NCBI RefSeq assembly: GCF_016031625.1
Contig: NZ_JACCHP010000013.1
Span: 1 to 64,000, forward strand
Source of the DNA: Bradyrhizobium agreste
Lineage (GTDB): Bacteria > Pseudomonadota > Alphaproteobacteria > Rhizobiales > Xanthobacteraceae
Direction of reading: 5' to 3'
DNA length: 64,000 bases
Both the position numbers and the translations under genes were made by a program. Under the pieces are notes generated by a model that searched no databases, was not told where the DNA came from, and saw nothing but the letters and a program-made list of their open reading frames with translations. This document shows, in pieces, positions 48,976-57,817 of this stretch. Numbering within the stretch: the stretch's first letter is position 1; each line of letters begins with the position of its first letter.

Positions 48976-49232
48976 TATTTTTTCTTGTCGCCGCTGCGCG
49001 TGCCCCCGAGCCCGGCCATGGCGACGAACATGTCCTGAAACCGCTCGGCGATCTTGGGATCGAAGGTGAACCAGCTCTGGATCAGCGATTCCGGCGAGAC
49101 CTTCTCGATGTTGCTGAGCACCTGCTGCTGCAGCTTCTCCATCACCGCCGTCTGCATCGGCCCCACATCGGGCAGACCGAAGAACTGGCGGGCCTCGAGG
49201 GGGGTGCAGTCGATTTCGATGTTAACCTTCAT
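48975..49232 (-). CDS. Small conserved protein (DUF6489-like)
   Basis: An 85-residue protein: an N-terminal beta-like stretch KVNIEIDCTPLEARQFFGLPDV, then a helical part with EKLQQQVLSNIEKVSPESLIQSWF and a short Lys-rich tail (SGDKKK). It resembles the small alphaproteobacterial proteins grouped as DUF6489, found beside PHA- or lipid-related genes; I am not certain of the family name. The helical region is amphipathic like granule-binding proteins. It starts at 49232 with a GAGGGG site and heads the hydrolase-WS/DGAT-epoxide hydrolase run. Confidence 0.75.
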   Translation of the reverse strand: MKVNIEIDCTPLEARQFFGLPDVGPMQTAVMEKLQQQVLSNIEKVSPESLIQSWFTFDPKIAERFQDMFVAMAGLGGTRSGDKKK

Positions 49233-49434
49233 GTCCCCTCCAGATGAGATTCGAGCGGCCTGTCGGAGTATCACCGCGAGAAGGTCTGCAACGCAAGCGA
49301 CCTGAGGGGAAGCCGTAAGGACCGGCTTGCCCGATCGACGGGTATGGTCAATCAAATTGTCGGCCCGCGCCCCGCGCAGAAGCTCGCCGGCCCGCCCGGG
49401 ATTGCCGGGCAGCATTGCTGCACAGCGGTGCAAC

Positions 49435-49451
49435 TTGGCGCGTTCCTTGCT
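49435..49451 (+). promoter_or_regulatory. Sigma-54 (RpoN)-type promoter of the dual ABC transporter operon
   Basis: TTGGCGCGTTCCTTGCT matches the -24/-12 consensus TTGGCACG-N4-TTGCT with one mismatch and the invariant GG-N10-GC spacing (GG 49437-49438, GC 49449-49450). It lies about 100 bases upstream of the binding-protein ATG in the 321-base divergent gap (49233-49553), which otherwise holds no gene. A 14-base dyad TGCAC-AGCG-GTGCA (49419-49432) sits just upstream of it. Confidence 0.65.
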
Positions 49452-49553
49452 GGAATGACGCTTGCACGGGTCGAGAACTCTGGGCAACATGGATCAGTCA
49501 GCCCCGCCGAACAATCAAAAATCACCGGCGCGGCAGTGTGGAGAGGGTCAAGA

Positions 49554-51149
49554 ATGTCAATCGGTCAAAGTCTGTTTGCGGCGACGCTCGCCGGTACGCT
49601 TGCGTTGGCGGTCTCGCCAGCAGCCAGCCAGACGCTACGCTATGCCAACCAGGGTGACCTGAAGTCGCTCGATCCCTATACCCTGAACGAGAGCACCACC
49701 CACGCCCATCTCGGCCACGTCTATCAGGGCCTCACCGCGCGCGACAAGGACCTCAAGATCATTCCGGCACTGGCGGAAAGCTGGGAAACCCCGGAGCCGA
49801 CCCGCTGGCGCTTCCATCTGCGCAAGGGCGTGAAGTTCCACAACGGCGACCCCTTCACCGCCGACGACGTGGTGTTCTCGGCCGATCGCGTCCGCAAGAA
49901 GGGGTCCAACATGCAGACCCGCCTTGCAGCCGACGTCAAGGTCGTCAAGGTCGACGACTACACCGTCGACTTCGTCCTGCCCTCGCCCAATCCCATCCTG
50001 CACAACGCGTGGGATGTCTGGTACATCATGGACAAGAAATGGGCCGAGGAGAACAACGTCGTCGATCCGACGCCGGTGGCGGCGACCACACCGAGCTATG
50101 CCTCGCTGCATGAGAACGGCACCGGCCCCTTCATCATCGAAAGCCATCAGCCCGGCGTGAAGACGGTGTTCAAGGCCAATCCCAATTACTGGGGCAAGGT
50201 CGAGGGCAATCTGAAGGAGATCATCTTCACCCCGATCGCCTCCGACGCCACCCGCGTCGCCGCGCTGCTCTCGGGCGAAGTCGACGTGATCGAGCCGGTG
50301 CCGATCCAGGACATCTCCCGCGTCGATTCCAGCCCGAACGCCCAGGTGCTGAAGGGGCCGGAGCTGCGCACCATCTTCATCGGCTTCGACCAGATGCGCG
50401 ACGAGCTGCTCTACTCCAACATCAAGGGCAAGAACCCGTTCAAGGACGCCCGCGTCCGCGAGGCCTTCTACAAGGCGATCGACATCGAGCTGATCAAGAC
50501 ACGCGTGATGCGCGGGCTGTCGACGCCGTCGGCGCTGATGATCGCGCCGGAGCTGTTCGCACTGTCCAAGAGCTTCACGCGGCCGAAATTCGATCCTGAT
50601 GGAGCCAAGAAGCTACTGACCGAAGCCGGCTACCCCGACGGCTTCGAGGTCACCATGGACTGCCCGAACGACCGCTACGTCAACGACGCCGCGATCTGCC
50701 AGGCTGTGGTCGGCATGCTCGCCCGCATCGGCGTCAAGATCAATCTCCTGGCGCAGCCGAAGGCGCAGTACTTCGCCAAGGTGCTGAAGCAGGGCGGCTA
50801 CCAGACCTCGTTCTACCTCTTGGGCTGGACCCCGAGCACGATGGACTCCCACAACGTGCTCTACGACATCATGGGCTGCCGCGACGACGCGAAATCCTCG
50901 CGGGGCGAGGCCAATCTCGGCGGCTACTGCAACAAGGAGTTCGACACCATCACCGACAAGGTGCTAGTCGAAACCGACCCCGAGAAGCGCAACCAGCTGA
51001 TCAAGGAGGCCTACGAGATCGGCATGAAGGACTGGTCGTACATCCCGCTGCACCAGCAGGCTCTGGCCTGGGGCGTCTCGAAGAAGGTCAACCTGCCGCA
51101 GCGCGCCGACAATCTCGTCATGTTCCACTGGGCGACCAAGAAGGAATAA
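49554..51149 (+). CDS. Peptide/dipeptide-type ABC transporter substrate-binding protein
   Basis: A 531-residue family-5 extracellular solute-binding protein (DppA/OppA-like). A signal peptide (SLFAATLAGTLALAVSPAASQ) leads to TLRYANQGDLKSLDPYTLNES. The family motif WRFHLRKGVKFHNGDPFTADDV follows. It captures a peptide-like ligand in the periplasm. The start at 49554 has a GGAGAGGG site, and a sigma-54-type promoter lies upstream. It is the first gene of an eleven-gene collinear run. An intercistronic hairpin after its stop probably raises its level relative to the membrane subunits. Confidence 0.93.
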   Translation: MSIGQSLFAATLAGTLALAVSPAASQTLRYANQGDLKSLDPYTLNESTTHAHLGHVYQGLTARDKDLKIIPALAESWETPEPTRWRFHLRKGVKFHNGDPFTADDVVFSADRVRKKGSNMQTRLAADVKVVKVDDYTVDFVLPSPNPILHNAWDVWYIMDKKWAEENNVVDPTPVAATTPSYASLHENGTGPFIIESHQPGVKTVFKANPNYWGKVEGNLKEIIFTPIASDATRVAALLSGEVDVIEPVPIQDISRVDSSPNAQVLKGPELRTIFIGFDQMRDELLYSNIKGKNPFKDARVREAFYKAIDIELIKTRVMRGLSTPSALMIAPELFALSKSFTRPKFDPDGAKKLLTEAGYPDGFEVTMDCPNDRYVNDAAICQAVVGMLARIGVKINLLAQPKAQYFAKVLKQGGYQTSFYLLGWTPSTMDSHNVLYDIMGCRDDAKSSRGEANLGGYCNKEFDTITDKVLVETDPEKRNQLIKEAYEIGMKDWSYIPLHQQALAWGVSKKVNLPQRADNLVMFHWATKKE

Positions 51150-51165
51150 GCATCGGTGGAACACG

Positions 51166-51202
51166 AGGTCCCGGCGGCATCCGCCTTCCGGGACCTTTCC
51201 GT
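51166..51202 (+). terminator. Intercistronic hairpin after the binding-protein gene
   Basis: AGGTCCCGG (51166-51174) pairs with CCGGGACCT (51188-51196) around an inner GGCGG-CAT-CCGCC stem, followed by TTCCGTTT. It sits between the binding-protein and permease genes, where a partial terminator or mRNA stabiliser is common in ABC importer operons. Confidence 0.7.
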
Positions 51203-51254
51203 TTCCGGCTGACAAGGACGTCGGCCGTACGCATACCCAAGGAAAGTGGAAGGC

Positions 51255-52235
51255 ATGCTCGCTTTCACGCTTCGCCGCGCCGTTCAGGCCATCGGCGTCA
51301 TGTTCGCCGTCGGCATCATCGCGTTCTCGATGTTCCGTTTCGCCGGCGACCCCGTCAATCAGATCGTCTCGATCGACACTTCGGCAGCCGAACGCGCGAT
51401 CGTGCGCAAATCGCTCGGCCTCGACGACCCCGTGCCGGTGCAGTTCGTGCGCTATTTCGCCGATGCGGCGCAGTTCAAGTTCGGCGTCTCCTACCAGTTC
51501 CGTCAGCCGGTCGCGGCTCTGCTGATGGAACGCATGCCGGCGACGCTGGAACTTGCGATCTGTGCGACATTGTTTGCGATGGTCTTCGGGATCCTGATGG
51601 GCGTCTATTCGGCGCTCAAGCGCGATACACTGCTGGCCAAATTATTCCAGGCGGTCTCGCTGATCGGCATCTCGCTGCCGACCTTCCTGATCGGCATTCT
51701 CCTGATCTATCTGTTCGCAGTGACGTTGGGCTGGTTGCCCTCGTTCGGCCGCGGTGAGGTAGTCAAGCTCGGCTGGTGGACGACGGGCCTGCTCACGGTG
51801 TCGGGACTGAAGGCACTGATCATGCCTGCGATCACGCTCGGCCTGTTCCAGATGACCCTTATCATGCGGCTGGTGCGCGCGGAGATGCTGGAAGTCTTGC
51901 GGACCGACTATATCCGCTTCGCCCGCGCGAGGGGGCTGACCACCCGTGCCATCCATTTCGGCCACGCGCTGAAGAACACGCTGATTCCGGTGATTACTGT
52001 AGCAGGGCTTCAGTTTGGCTCGGTTATTGCATTTTCGATCATCACCGAAACCGTGTTCCAATGGCCGGGCATGGGGCTTCTGTTCGTCCAGGCCGTGCAA
52101 AACGTCGACATTCCGATCATGGCCGCCTACTTGCTGATGGTTTCACTGATCTTCGTCACCATCAATCTGGTGGTCGACATCCTCTACACGGTGGTCGATC
52201 CGCGCCTGCGTTCGACCGTCGGTCGCGCGGCATAA
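51255..52235 (+). CDS. Dipeptide-type ABC transporter permease (DppB-like)
   Basis: A 326-residue inner-membrane permease with six membrane segments. The N-terminus (FTLRRAVQAIGVMFAVGIIAFSMFRFAGDP) is typical of DppB/GsiC. The ATPase-docking motif is RTDYIRFARARGLTTRAIHFGHALKN. It pairs with the next gene to form the channel. I prefer ATG 51255 over the in-frame GTG at 51246. The gap to the next gene is 10 bases. Confidence 0.93.
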   Translation: MLAFTLRRAVQAIGVMFAVGIIAFSMFRFAGDPVNQIVSIDTSAAERAIVRKSLGLDDPVPVQFVRYFADAAQFKFGVSYQFRQPVAALLMERMPATLELAICATLFAMVFGILMGVYSALKRDTLLAKLFQAVSLIGISLPTFLIGILLIYLFAVTLGWLPSFGRGEVVKLGWWTTGLLTVSGLKALIMPAITLGLFQMTLIMRLVRAEMLEVLRTDYIRFARARGLTTRAIHFGHALKNTLIPVITVAGLQFGSVIAFSIITETVFQWPGMGLLFVQAVQNVDIPIMAAYLLMVSLIFVTINLVVDILYTVVDPRLRSTVGRAA

Positions 52236-52245
52236 GGCAAACTGC

Positions 52246-53217
52246 ATGTCCAACGCAGTCGTCTCCAATTCCGACAAGCAAAGCGCACAGCCGATGCCGG
52301 CCGCCCATGGCTGGTTCAGCCGCACGCTCGACAGCGACCTGTTCTATTCGTTCCGCCGCTCCAAGCTCACCATGGTGGCTGCCGCCATCACGGTCCTGTT
52401 CTTCCTGCTTGCGATCTTTGCATCCGTGCTCGCGGTGCAGAACCCGTTCGATCCGGCACAATTGCAATTGATGAATTCGCGGATTTCGCCGCTCTGGACC
52501 GCGGACGGTCAGAGCCCGTTCCTGCTCGGCACCGACGAGCAGGGCCGCGACGTGTTCTCCGCCATACTCTATGGCATGCGCATCTCGCTCGCCGTGGGCG
52601 TCGCCGGCGTGATCTTCGCCGGCGCGCTCGGGATCGCGCTCGGCCTGATCGCCGGCTATTTCGGCGGCGCAGTCGACGGCGTGATCATGCGGATCGCCGA
52701 CGTGCAGCTCACCTTCCCGGCCATCCTGATCGCGCTCCTGGTCAACGGCATCGCGAAGTCGATCCTCGGCAACCGGCTGGACGCCACCAGCATGCTGGCG
52801 GTGCTGGTGATCTCGATCGGCCTGAGCTTCTGGGTGGGCTATGCCCGGACCGTGCGCAGCTCCGTGATGGTCGAGAAGAACAAGGACTACGTGGCCGCCG
52901 CGCAGCTGATCGGTCTGCCGGCGCCGAAGATCATGTTGCGGCACGTGCTGCCGAACACGATGGGCCCGATCCTGGTCATCGCCACCATCAACCTCGCGCT
53001 TGCCATCATCACCGAGGCGACGCTGTCCTTCCTCGGCGTCGGCCTGCCCGACACCATGCCCTCGCTCGGCACGCTGATCCGCATCGGCAACAATTATCTG
53101 TTCGCCGGCGAATGGTGGATCGTCGCCTTCCCGGGGCTTGCGCTCGCGGCGCTGATCCTGTCGATCAATCTGCTCGGCGACTGGCTGCGCGACGCGCTCA
53201 ATCCGAAGCTTCGATGA
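52246..53217 (+). CDS. Dipeptide-type ABC transporter permease (DppC-like)
   Basis: A 323-residue permease of the DppC type. A long cytoplasmic N-terminal tail precedes the first membrane helix (LTMVAAAITVLFFLLAIFASVLAV). FLLGTDEQGRDVFSAILYG is the family's conserved periplasmic start, and the docking motif is VEKNKDYVAAAQLIGLPAPKIM. It forms the channel with the preceding permease and is powered by the two ATPases that follow. Confidence 0.93.
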   Translation: MSNAVVSNSDKQSAQPMPAAHGWFSRTLDSDLFYSFRRSKLTMVAAAITVLFFLLAIFASVLAVQNPFDPAQLQLMNSRISPLWTADGQSPFLLGTDEQGRDVFSAILYGMRISLAVGVAGVIFAGALGIALGLIAGYFGGAVDGVIMRIADVQLTFPAILIALLVNGIAKSILGNRLDATSMLAVLVISIGLSFWVGYARTVRSSVMVEKNKDYVAAAQLIGLPAPKIMLRHVLPNTMGPILVIATINLALAIITEATLSFLGVGLPDTMPSLGTLIRIGNNYLFAGEWWIVAFPGLALAALILSINLLGDWLRDALNPKLR

Positions 53218-53230
53218 ATACGCCTCGTCC

Positions 53231-54217
53231 ATGACCGAACCCGTCCTTTCCGTACGCGATCTTCACGTGGAGTTCGCCTCCCGCCGCGGCACGCTGCGCG
53301 CCATCGACGGCGTCTCCTTCGACATCGCCAAGGGCGAGGTGCTCGGCGTGGTCGGCGAGTCCGGAGCCGGCAAGTCCGTCACCGGCCTCGCGGTGATCGG
53401 ATTGATCGATCCGCCCGGCCGCATTGCCGGCGGCGAGATTCATCTCGCGGGCCTGCGCATCGACAATCTGCCGCCGGAGGAGATGCGCCGTGTGCGCGGC
53501 AAGCGCATCGGGATGATCTTCCAGGATCCGCTGACATCGCTGAACCCGCTGTACAAGGTCGGCGACCAGATCGTGGAGACGATCCGCACCCATCTCAATC
53601 TGTCCGAACAGGCCGCCCGCCGCCGCGCCATCGATCTACTCGCCGAAGTCGGCATTCCCGCGCCGGAAAAGCGCATCGACGGCTATCCCCACGAGTTTTC
53701 CGGCGGCATGCGCCAGCGCGTCGTGATTGCGCTCGCGATCTGCGCCGAGCCGGAGCTGATCATCGCGGACGAGCCGACCACCGCGCTCGACGTCTCCGTG
53801 CAGGCGCAGATCATCTCGCTGATCAAGCGCCTCGGCCGCGACCACGGCACCGCCGTGATGCTGGTGACCCACGACATGGGCGTGATCGCCGAGACCTCGG
53901 ACCGCGTGGCCGTGATGTATGCCGGCCGCGTCGCCGAGATCGGCCCGGTGCAGGACGTCGTGAAGAATCCGCTGCACCCTTACGCCAAGGGCCTGATGGG
54001 CGCGATCCCGACCCTTGCCGGCGAGGACAAGCGCCTGGTGCAGATCCCGGGCTCGATGCCGCGCCTGTCGGCGATCCCGCGCGGCTGCTCGTTCAATCCG
54101 CGCTGCGCCTTTGCGTTCGATCGTTGCCGAGTCGATCGGCCGGAGCCGCTGCCGCGCGGCGCGCAATCGGTGGCCTGCCACCTCTATGACGACGTGCCGG
54201 CGGAGAGCATGGCATGA
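53231..54217 (+). CDS. Dipeptide-type ABC transporter ATP-binding protein (DppD-like)
   Basis: A 328-residue ATPase. Walker A GESGAGKS is at residues 42-49, the signature is FSGGMRQRVV, and Walker B LIIADEPTTALDV follows. The oligopeptide-type C-terminal extension has a Cys motif (RGCSFNPRCAFAFDRCR) that in DppD/F may bind an iron-sulfur cluster. It forms a heterodimer with the next ATPase. Its stop overlaps the next start by 4 bases (ATGA). Confidence 0.94.
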   Translation: MTEPVLSVRDLHVEFASRRGTLRAIDGVSFDIAKGEVLGVVGESGAGKSVTGLAVIGLIDPPGRIAGGEIHLAGLRIDNLPPEEMRRVRGKRIGMIFQDPLTSLNPLYKVGDQIVETIRTHLNLSEQAARRRAIDLLAEVGIPAPEKRIDGYPHEFSGGMRQRVVIALAICAEPELIIADEPTTALDVSVQAQIISLIKRLGRDHGTAVMLVTHDMGVIAETSDRVAVMYAGRVAEIGPVQDVVKNPLHPYAKGLMGAIPTLAGEDKRLVQIPGSMPRLSAIPRGCSFNPRCAFAFDRCRVDRPEPLPRGAQSVACHLYDDVPAESMA

Positions 54218-55203
54218 GCGCTCCCTTCGTCCAGGCCACAAACCTGCGCCGCGTCTTCGACGTCTCGAAGCCCTGGCTCAACCGCGTGCTCGAAGGCGGA
54301 CATCTCGAATATCTCAAGGCAGTCGATCACGTCACCTTCGACATCAGGAAGGGCGAGACGTTTGCTCTCGTTGGCGAGTCCGGCTCCGGCAAGACCACGG
54401 TGGCACGCATGGTCGTCGGCCTGCTGCCGCCAAGCGCCGGCGACGTGCTGATCGACGGCGTCTCCATGACCGACCCGCGGCAGGCCCTCGCAAGGCGGAG
54501 GCTGCGCCGCCGTATCCAGATGATCTTCCAGGATCCCTATGCAAGCCTGAACCCGCGCTTCCGGGTCGATGCCATCATCTCCGAGCCGATCCGTGCCTTC
54601 GACCTGATCCAGGGCGAGCGCGACATCCAGGCCCGGGTCGGCGAGCTGCTCAGCCTCGTCGGCCTGCATCCGGACGACCGGTTGAAATACCCGCACGAAT
54701 TCTCCGGCGGCCAGCGCCAGCGCATCGCGATCGCACGCGCGCTCGCCTCCGACGCCGAGTTCATCGTCTGCGACGAGCCGACCTCGGCCCTCGACGTCTC
54801 CGTGCAGGCACAGATCCTGAACCTGATGCGCGACCTCCAGGACAAGTTCGGCCTGACGTACATGTTCATCAGCCACAACCTCGCCGTGGTCCGCCACATG
54901 GCGAGCCGCGTCGGCGTGATGTATCTCGGCCGCATCGTCGAGATCGCGGAAGGACGCGAGCTGTTCGCCAATCCGCGCATGCCCTACACCAAGATGCTGC
55001 TGGGCGCCGTGCCTGATCTTGCCATGAGCGGCCGCCAGCGCATTCCGGTCAAGGGCGAGATCCCGAACCCGATCAATCCGCCCCCCGGCTGCGCCTTCAA
55101 TCCGCGGTGCCCGCTGGCGTTCGATCTCTGCCGCAGGGAAACGCCGGAATTGATCGACGGCGTCGCCTGCCACGCGGTCAACACTGCGCCGGTCCCGGCG
55201 TGA
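54214..55203 (+). CDS. Dipeptide-type ABC transporter ATP-binding protein (DppF-like)
   Basis: A 329-residue ATPase partner. Walker A GESGSGKT is at residues 54-61, signature FSGGQRQRIAIARA, Walker B FIVCDEPTSALDV. The C-terminal Cys motif is PGCAFNPRCPLAFDLCR. An insertion after strand 1 (SKPWLNRVLEGGHLEYLKAV) is typical of the OppF/DppF class. It is translationally coupled to the preceding gene; 88 bases separate it from the gamma-glutamyltransferase-like gene. Confidence 0.94.
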   Translation: MSAPFVQATNLRRVFDVSKPWLNRVLEGGHLEYLKAVDHVTFDIRKGETFALVGESGSGKTTVARMVVGLLPPSAGDVLIDGVSMTDPRQALARRRLRRRIQMIFQDPYASLNPRFRVDAIISEPIRAFDLIQGERDIQARVGELLSLVGLHPDDRLKYPHEFSGGQRQRIAIARALASDAEFIVCDEPTSALDVSVQAQILNLMRDLQDKFGLTYMFISHNLAVVRHMASRVGVMYLGRIVEIAEGRELFANPRMPYTKMLLGAVPDLAMSGRQRIPVKGEIPNPINPPPGCAFNPRCPLAFDLCRRETPELIDGVACHAVNTAPVPA

Positions 55204-55291
55204 CGCGCGCGTGCCATGCGGCCTGCGCATTTGGCGTACCAGCATCGGCTGTGATCAATTGCGCGCGCCGGAAATAAGGTGGTGAAGTCCC

Positions 55292-57097
55292 ATGGGCAGC
55301 AATATCAATCCCGATCCGTTCACGACGAGGCCCGAGATCGAGGGCACGTTCGGGGTCGTCGCCTCGACGCACTGGATCGCGACGGCCGTGGGCATGGCCA
55401 TCCTGGAAAAGGGTGGCAATGCCTTCGATGCCGGTGTCGCCACCGCCTTCACGCTCCAGGTGGTCGAGCCACATCTCAACGGCCCCGGCGGCGACGTGCC
55501 CATTATCGTGCATGACGCCAAGCGCGGCCGCACCGAAGTGATCTGCGGCCAGGGCCCGGCGCCGGCGCGCGCCACCATCGCGCATTACAGGAGCGAAGGC
55601 CTCGACATGGTGCCGGGCACGGGCCTGCTTGCCGCCTGCGTTCCCGGCACCTTCGAATCCTGGATGATGCTGCTGCGCGACTACGGCACGATGCGCGTGC
55701 GCGACGTGCTGGAGCCCGCGATCTCCTATGCCCGCGACGGCTATCCGCTGGTCGAGCGCGCCTGCGCCACGATCCAGACCGTGGAGCAGTTGTTCCGCAA
55801 GCACTGGCCGACCTCGGCCGCCGTCTACCTTCCGAACGGCGAGGTGCCGAGGCCGGGCACGCTGTTCACCAACACAACGCTGGCCGCGACCTATGCCCGC
55901 ATTCTCAGCGAGGCCGAGAGCGGCGACGGCGACCGCGACGCCGAGATCGAGCGCGCGCGAAAAGCCTGGTCGCAAGGCTTCGTCGCGGAAGCCATCGACA
56001 AGTTCTGCCGGACCCAGGAGGTGATGGACGTCAGCGGCTCGCCTCATCGCGGCGTGCTCTCCGCCGACGACATGGCGCGCTGGCAGCCGACGATCGAAGC
56101 GCCACTCACCTACGATTACGGCCGCTACACCGTCTGCAAGGCCGGCGTCTGGAGCCAGGGACCAGTGACGCTGCAGCAGCTCGCGCTGCTGAAGGGCTTT
56201 GCGCTCGACGGCCTCGACCCGACCGGTCCGGAGTTCATCCATCTCCAGATCGAATGCGCCAAGCTCGCCTTTGCCGACCGCGAAAAATTCTACGGCGATC
56301 CCAAATTCAACGAGATCCCGATCGAAACGCTGCTGTCGGATAGCTACAACGATGAGCGACGCAAGCTCGTCACCGACAAGGCCTCGCTCGATTTCATTCC
56401 GGGCTCGGTCGAAGGCTTCGGCGGCGTGGTCAAGCTGCGCCGCGCCGAAGGCCAACGCGAGGCCGTCGGTGCGCTCGGCGCCGGCGAGCCGACGGTGGGC
56501 CGCTTCGGCGAGGTGCGCGGCGACACCGTGCATTTCGACATCATCGACAGGGACGGCAACATGGTGTCGTCGACGCCGTCGGGCGGCTGGCTGCAATCCT
56601 CGCCTGTTATTCCCGAGCTCGGCTTTTGCCTCGGCAGCCGTGCCCAGATGTTCTGGCTGGAGGAAGGCCATCCCGCCGCGCTCGCGCCGGGCAAGCGGCC
56701 GCGCACCACGCTCTCTCCGAGCATGGCGCTGCGCGATGGCGAGCCTTACCTCGCCTGGGGCTCGCCAGGCGGCGATCAGCAGGACCAGTGGATCACGCAA
56801 TTCTTCCTGCGCCACGTCCATTGCAACCTCAATCTCCAGGAAGCCATCGACGCGCCGGCCTGGCATTCCGAGCATTTCCCGATCTCGTTCTGGCCGCGCA
56901 CTGCGCGCCCCGGCGTGCTCGTGGTCGAGAACCGCGTGCCGAAGGCGACGATCGAAAATTTGCGCGAGCGCGGGCATATCGTCGAGGTCGGGCCGGACTG
57001 GTCGGAGGGCCGCCTCACCGCGGCCTCACGCGTAGGTCGCCGCCGCCGCGCTGCCGCCAATCCGCGCTGCATGCAGGGCTACGCGGCGGGGCGCTGA
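55292..57097 (+). CDS. Gamma-glutamyltransferase family protein
   Basis: A 601-residue Ntn-hydrolase of the gamma-glutamyltransferase family, made as a proenzyme that self-cleaves. The nucleophile Thr412 lies in GDTVHFDIIDRDGNMVSS, matching the TTH...D..GNAVS motif with Val for the second Thr. No signal peptide is seen, so unlike classical GGT it is probably cytosolic, and GGDVPIIVHD replaces GGG-type loops. Located between two dipeptide-type importers and beside a DUF1028 protein, it probably hydrolyses an imported gamma-glutamyl or cephalosporin-like amide. The exact substrate is unknown. Confidence 0.9.
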   Translation: MGSNINPDPFTTRPEIEGTFGVVASTHWIATAVGMAILEKGGNAFDAGVATAFTLQVVEPHLNGPGGDVPIIVHDAKRGRTEVICGQGPAPARATIAHYRSEGLDMVPGTGLLAACVPGTFESWMMLLRDYGTMRVRDVLEPAISYARDGYPLVERACATIQTVEQLFRKHWPTSAAVYLPNGEVPRPGTLFTNTTLAATYARILSEAESGDGDRDAEIERARKAWSQGFVAEAIDKFCRTQEVMDVSGSPHRGVLSADDMARWQPTIEAPLTYDYGRYTVCKAGVWSQGPVTLQQLALLKGFALDGLDPTGPEFIHLQIECAKLAFADREKFYGDPKFNEIPIETLLSDSYNDERRKLVTDKASLDFIPGSVEGFGGVVKLRRAEGQREAVGALGAGEPTVGRFGEVRGDTVHFDIIDRDGNMVSSTPSGGWLQSSPVIPELGFCLGSRAQMFWLEEGHPAALAPGKRPRTTLSPSMALRDGEPYLAWGSPGGDQQDQWITQFFLRHVHCNLNLQEAIDAPAWHSEHFPISFWPRTARPGVLVVENRVPKATIENLRERGHIVEVGPDWSEGRLTAASRVGRRRRAAANPRCMQGYAAGR

Positions 57098-57106
57098 AGG
57101 CAGCAC

Positions 57107-57817
57107 ATGACCTGGTCGATCATCGCGCGCGATCCTGCCACCGGCCAGTTCGGCATCGCGGTTGCAACCCGCTTCTTCGCCGTCGGCGCGCGCGTGCCTT
57201 ATATTGCCGCCGGCCTCGGCGCCATCGCGACCCAGGCCTTCGTCAATCCCTATTACGGCATCGACGGCGTCAAGCTGTTGCGCGAGGGGCTCAACGTTCA
57301 CGACGTGCTCGCCACGCTGCTGGCGACCGATGACGGCCGCGAGAGCCGCCAGGTCCATATCATGGATGCGAGCGGCGCAATCGCCGCGCATACCGGGCGC
57401 GACTGCATCGATTGGTGCGGCCATCTCGCAGGCAGCGGCTTCTCGATTGCCGGCAACATGCTCACCGGGCCCGACGTGCTCGATGAGACCGCGAAGACCT
57501 ACATCGCGAGCGACAGCCTGCCGTTCCCGCGCCGTCTGCTCGCGGCGATGCGCGCCGGGGAAGCCGCCGGCGGCGACAAGCGCGGCAAGCAATCGGCGGC
57601 GCTCGTGATCCACGGCGAGGAGGAATGGCCGGCGCTCGACATTCGCGCCGACGACCATCCCGATCCGCTGGGCGAGCTCGAACGGCTCGAGCGCGTCAGC
57701 CAAGAGCTCTGGGTGCACTTCCGCCCATCCATGCCGACGCGGCAGAACCCGGCCGGCAACACCGATCGCAGCGTCATCGATGCCAGCATCGCTGCGGCGC
57801 GCGCGAGACAATCATGA
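57107..57817 (+). CDS. DUF1028 family Ntn-hydrolase-like protein
   Basis: A 236-residue member of DUF1028 (Ntn-hydrolase-like fold). The N-terminus MTWSIIARDPATGQFGIAVATRFFAVG is the family hallmark, with Thr2 or Ser4 a possible nucleophile after Met removal. RQVHIMDASGAIAAHTG follows. Function is not established; family members are often encoded beside peptide transporters and peptidases, as here. It lies 10 bases after the GGT-like gene and overlaps the next ATPase start by 4 bases, so it is firmly part of the operon. Confidence 0.9.
   Translation: MTWSIIARDPATGQFGIAVATRFFAVGARVPYIAAGLGAIATQAFVNPYYGIDGVKLLREGLNVHDVLATLLATDDGRESRQVHIMDASGAIAAHTGRDCIDWCGHLAGSGFSIAGNMLTGPDVLDETAKTYIASDSLPFPRRLLAAMRAGEAAGGDKRGKQSAALVIHGEEEWPALDIRADDHPDPLGELERLERVSQELWVHFRPSMPTRQNPAGNTDRSVIDASIAAARARQS

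Noticed and set aside
49419..49432. TGCAC-AGCG-GTGCA as an NtrC enhancer site
   Set aside because: It lacks the 17-base TGCACC-N5-GGTGCA form and lies immediately upstream of the -24 box, too close for a typical enhancer. I keep it only as an unexplained dyad.
55178..56977. A 599-codon open frame on the minus strand opposite the GGT-like gene
   Set aside because: Low-complexity Arg/Ala/Gly composition and no motif; the plus-strand GGT-like gene has its catalytic Thr and family-wide conservation.
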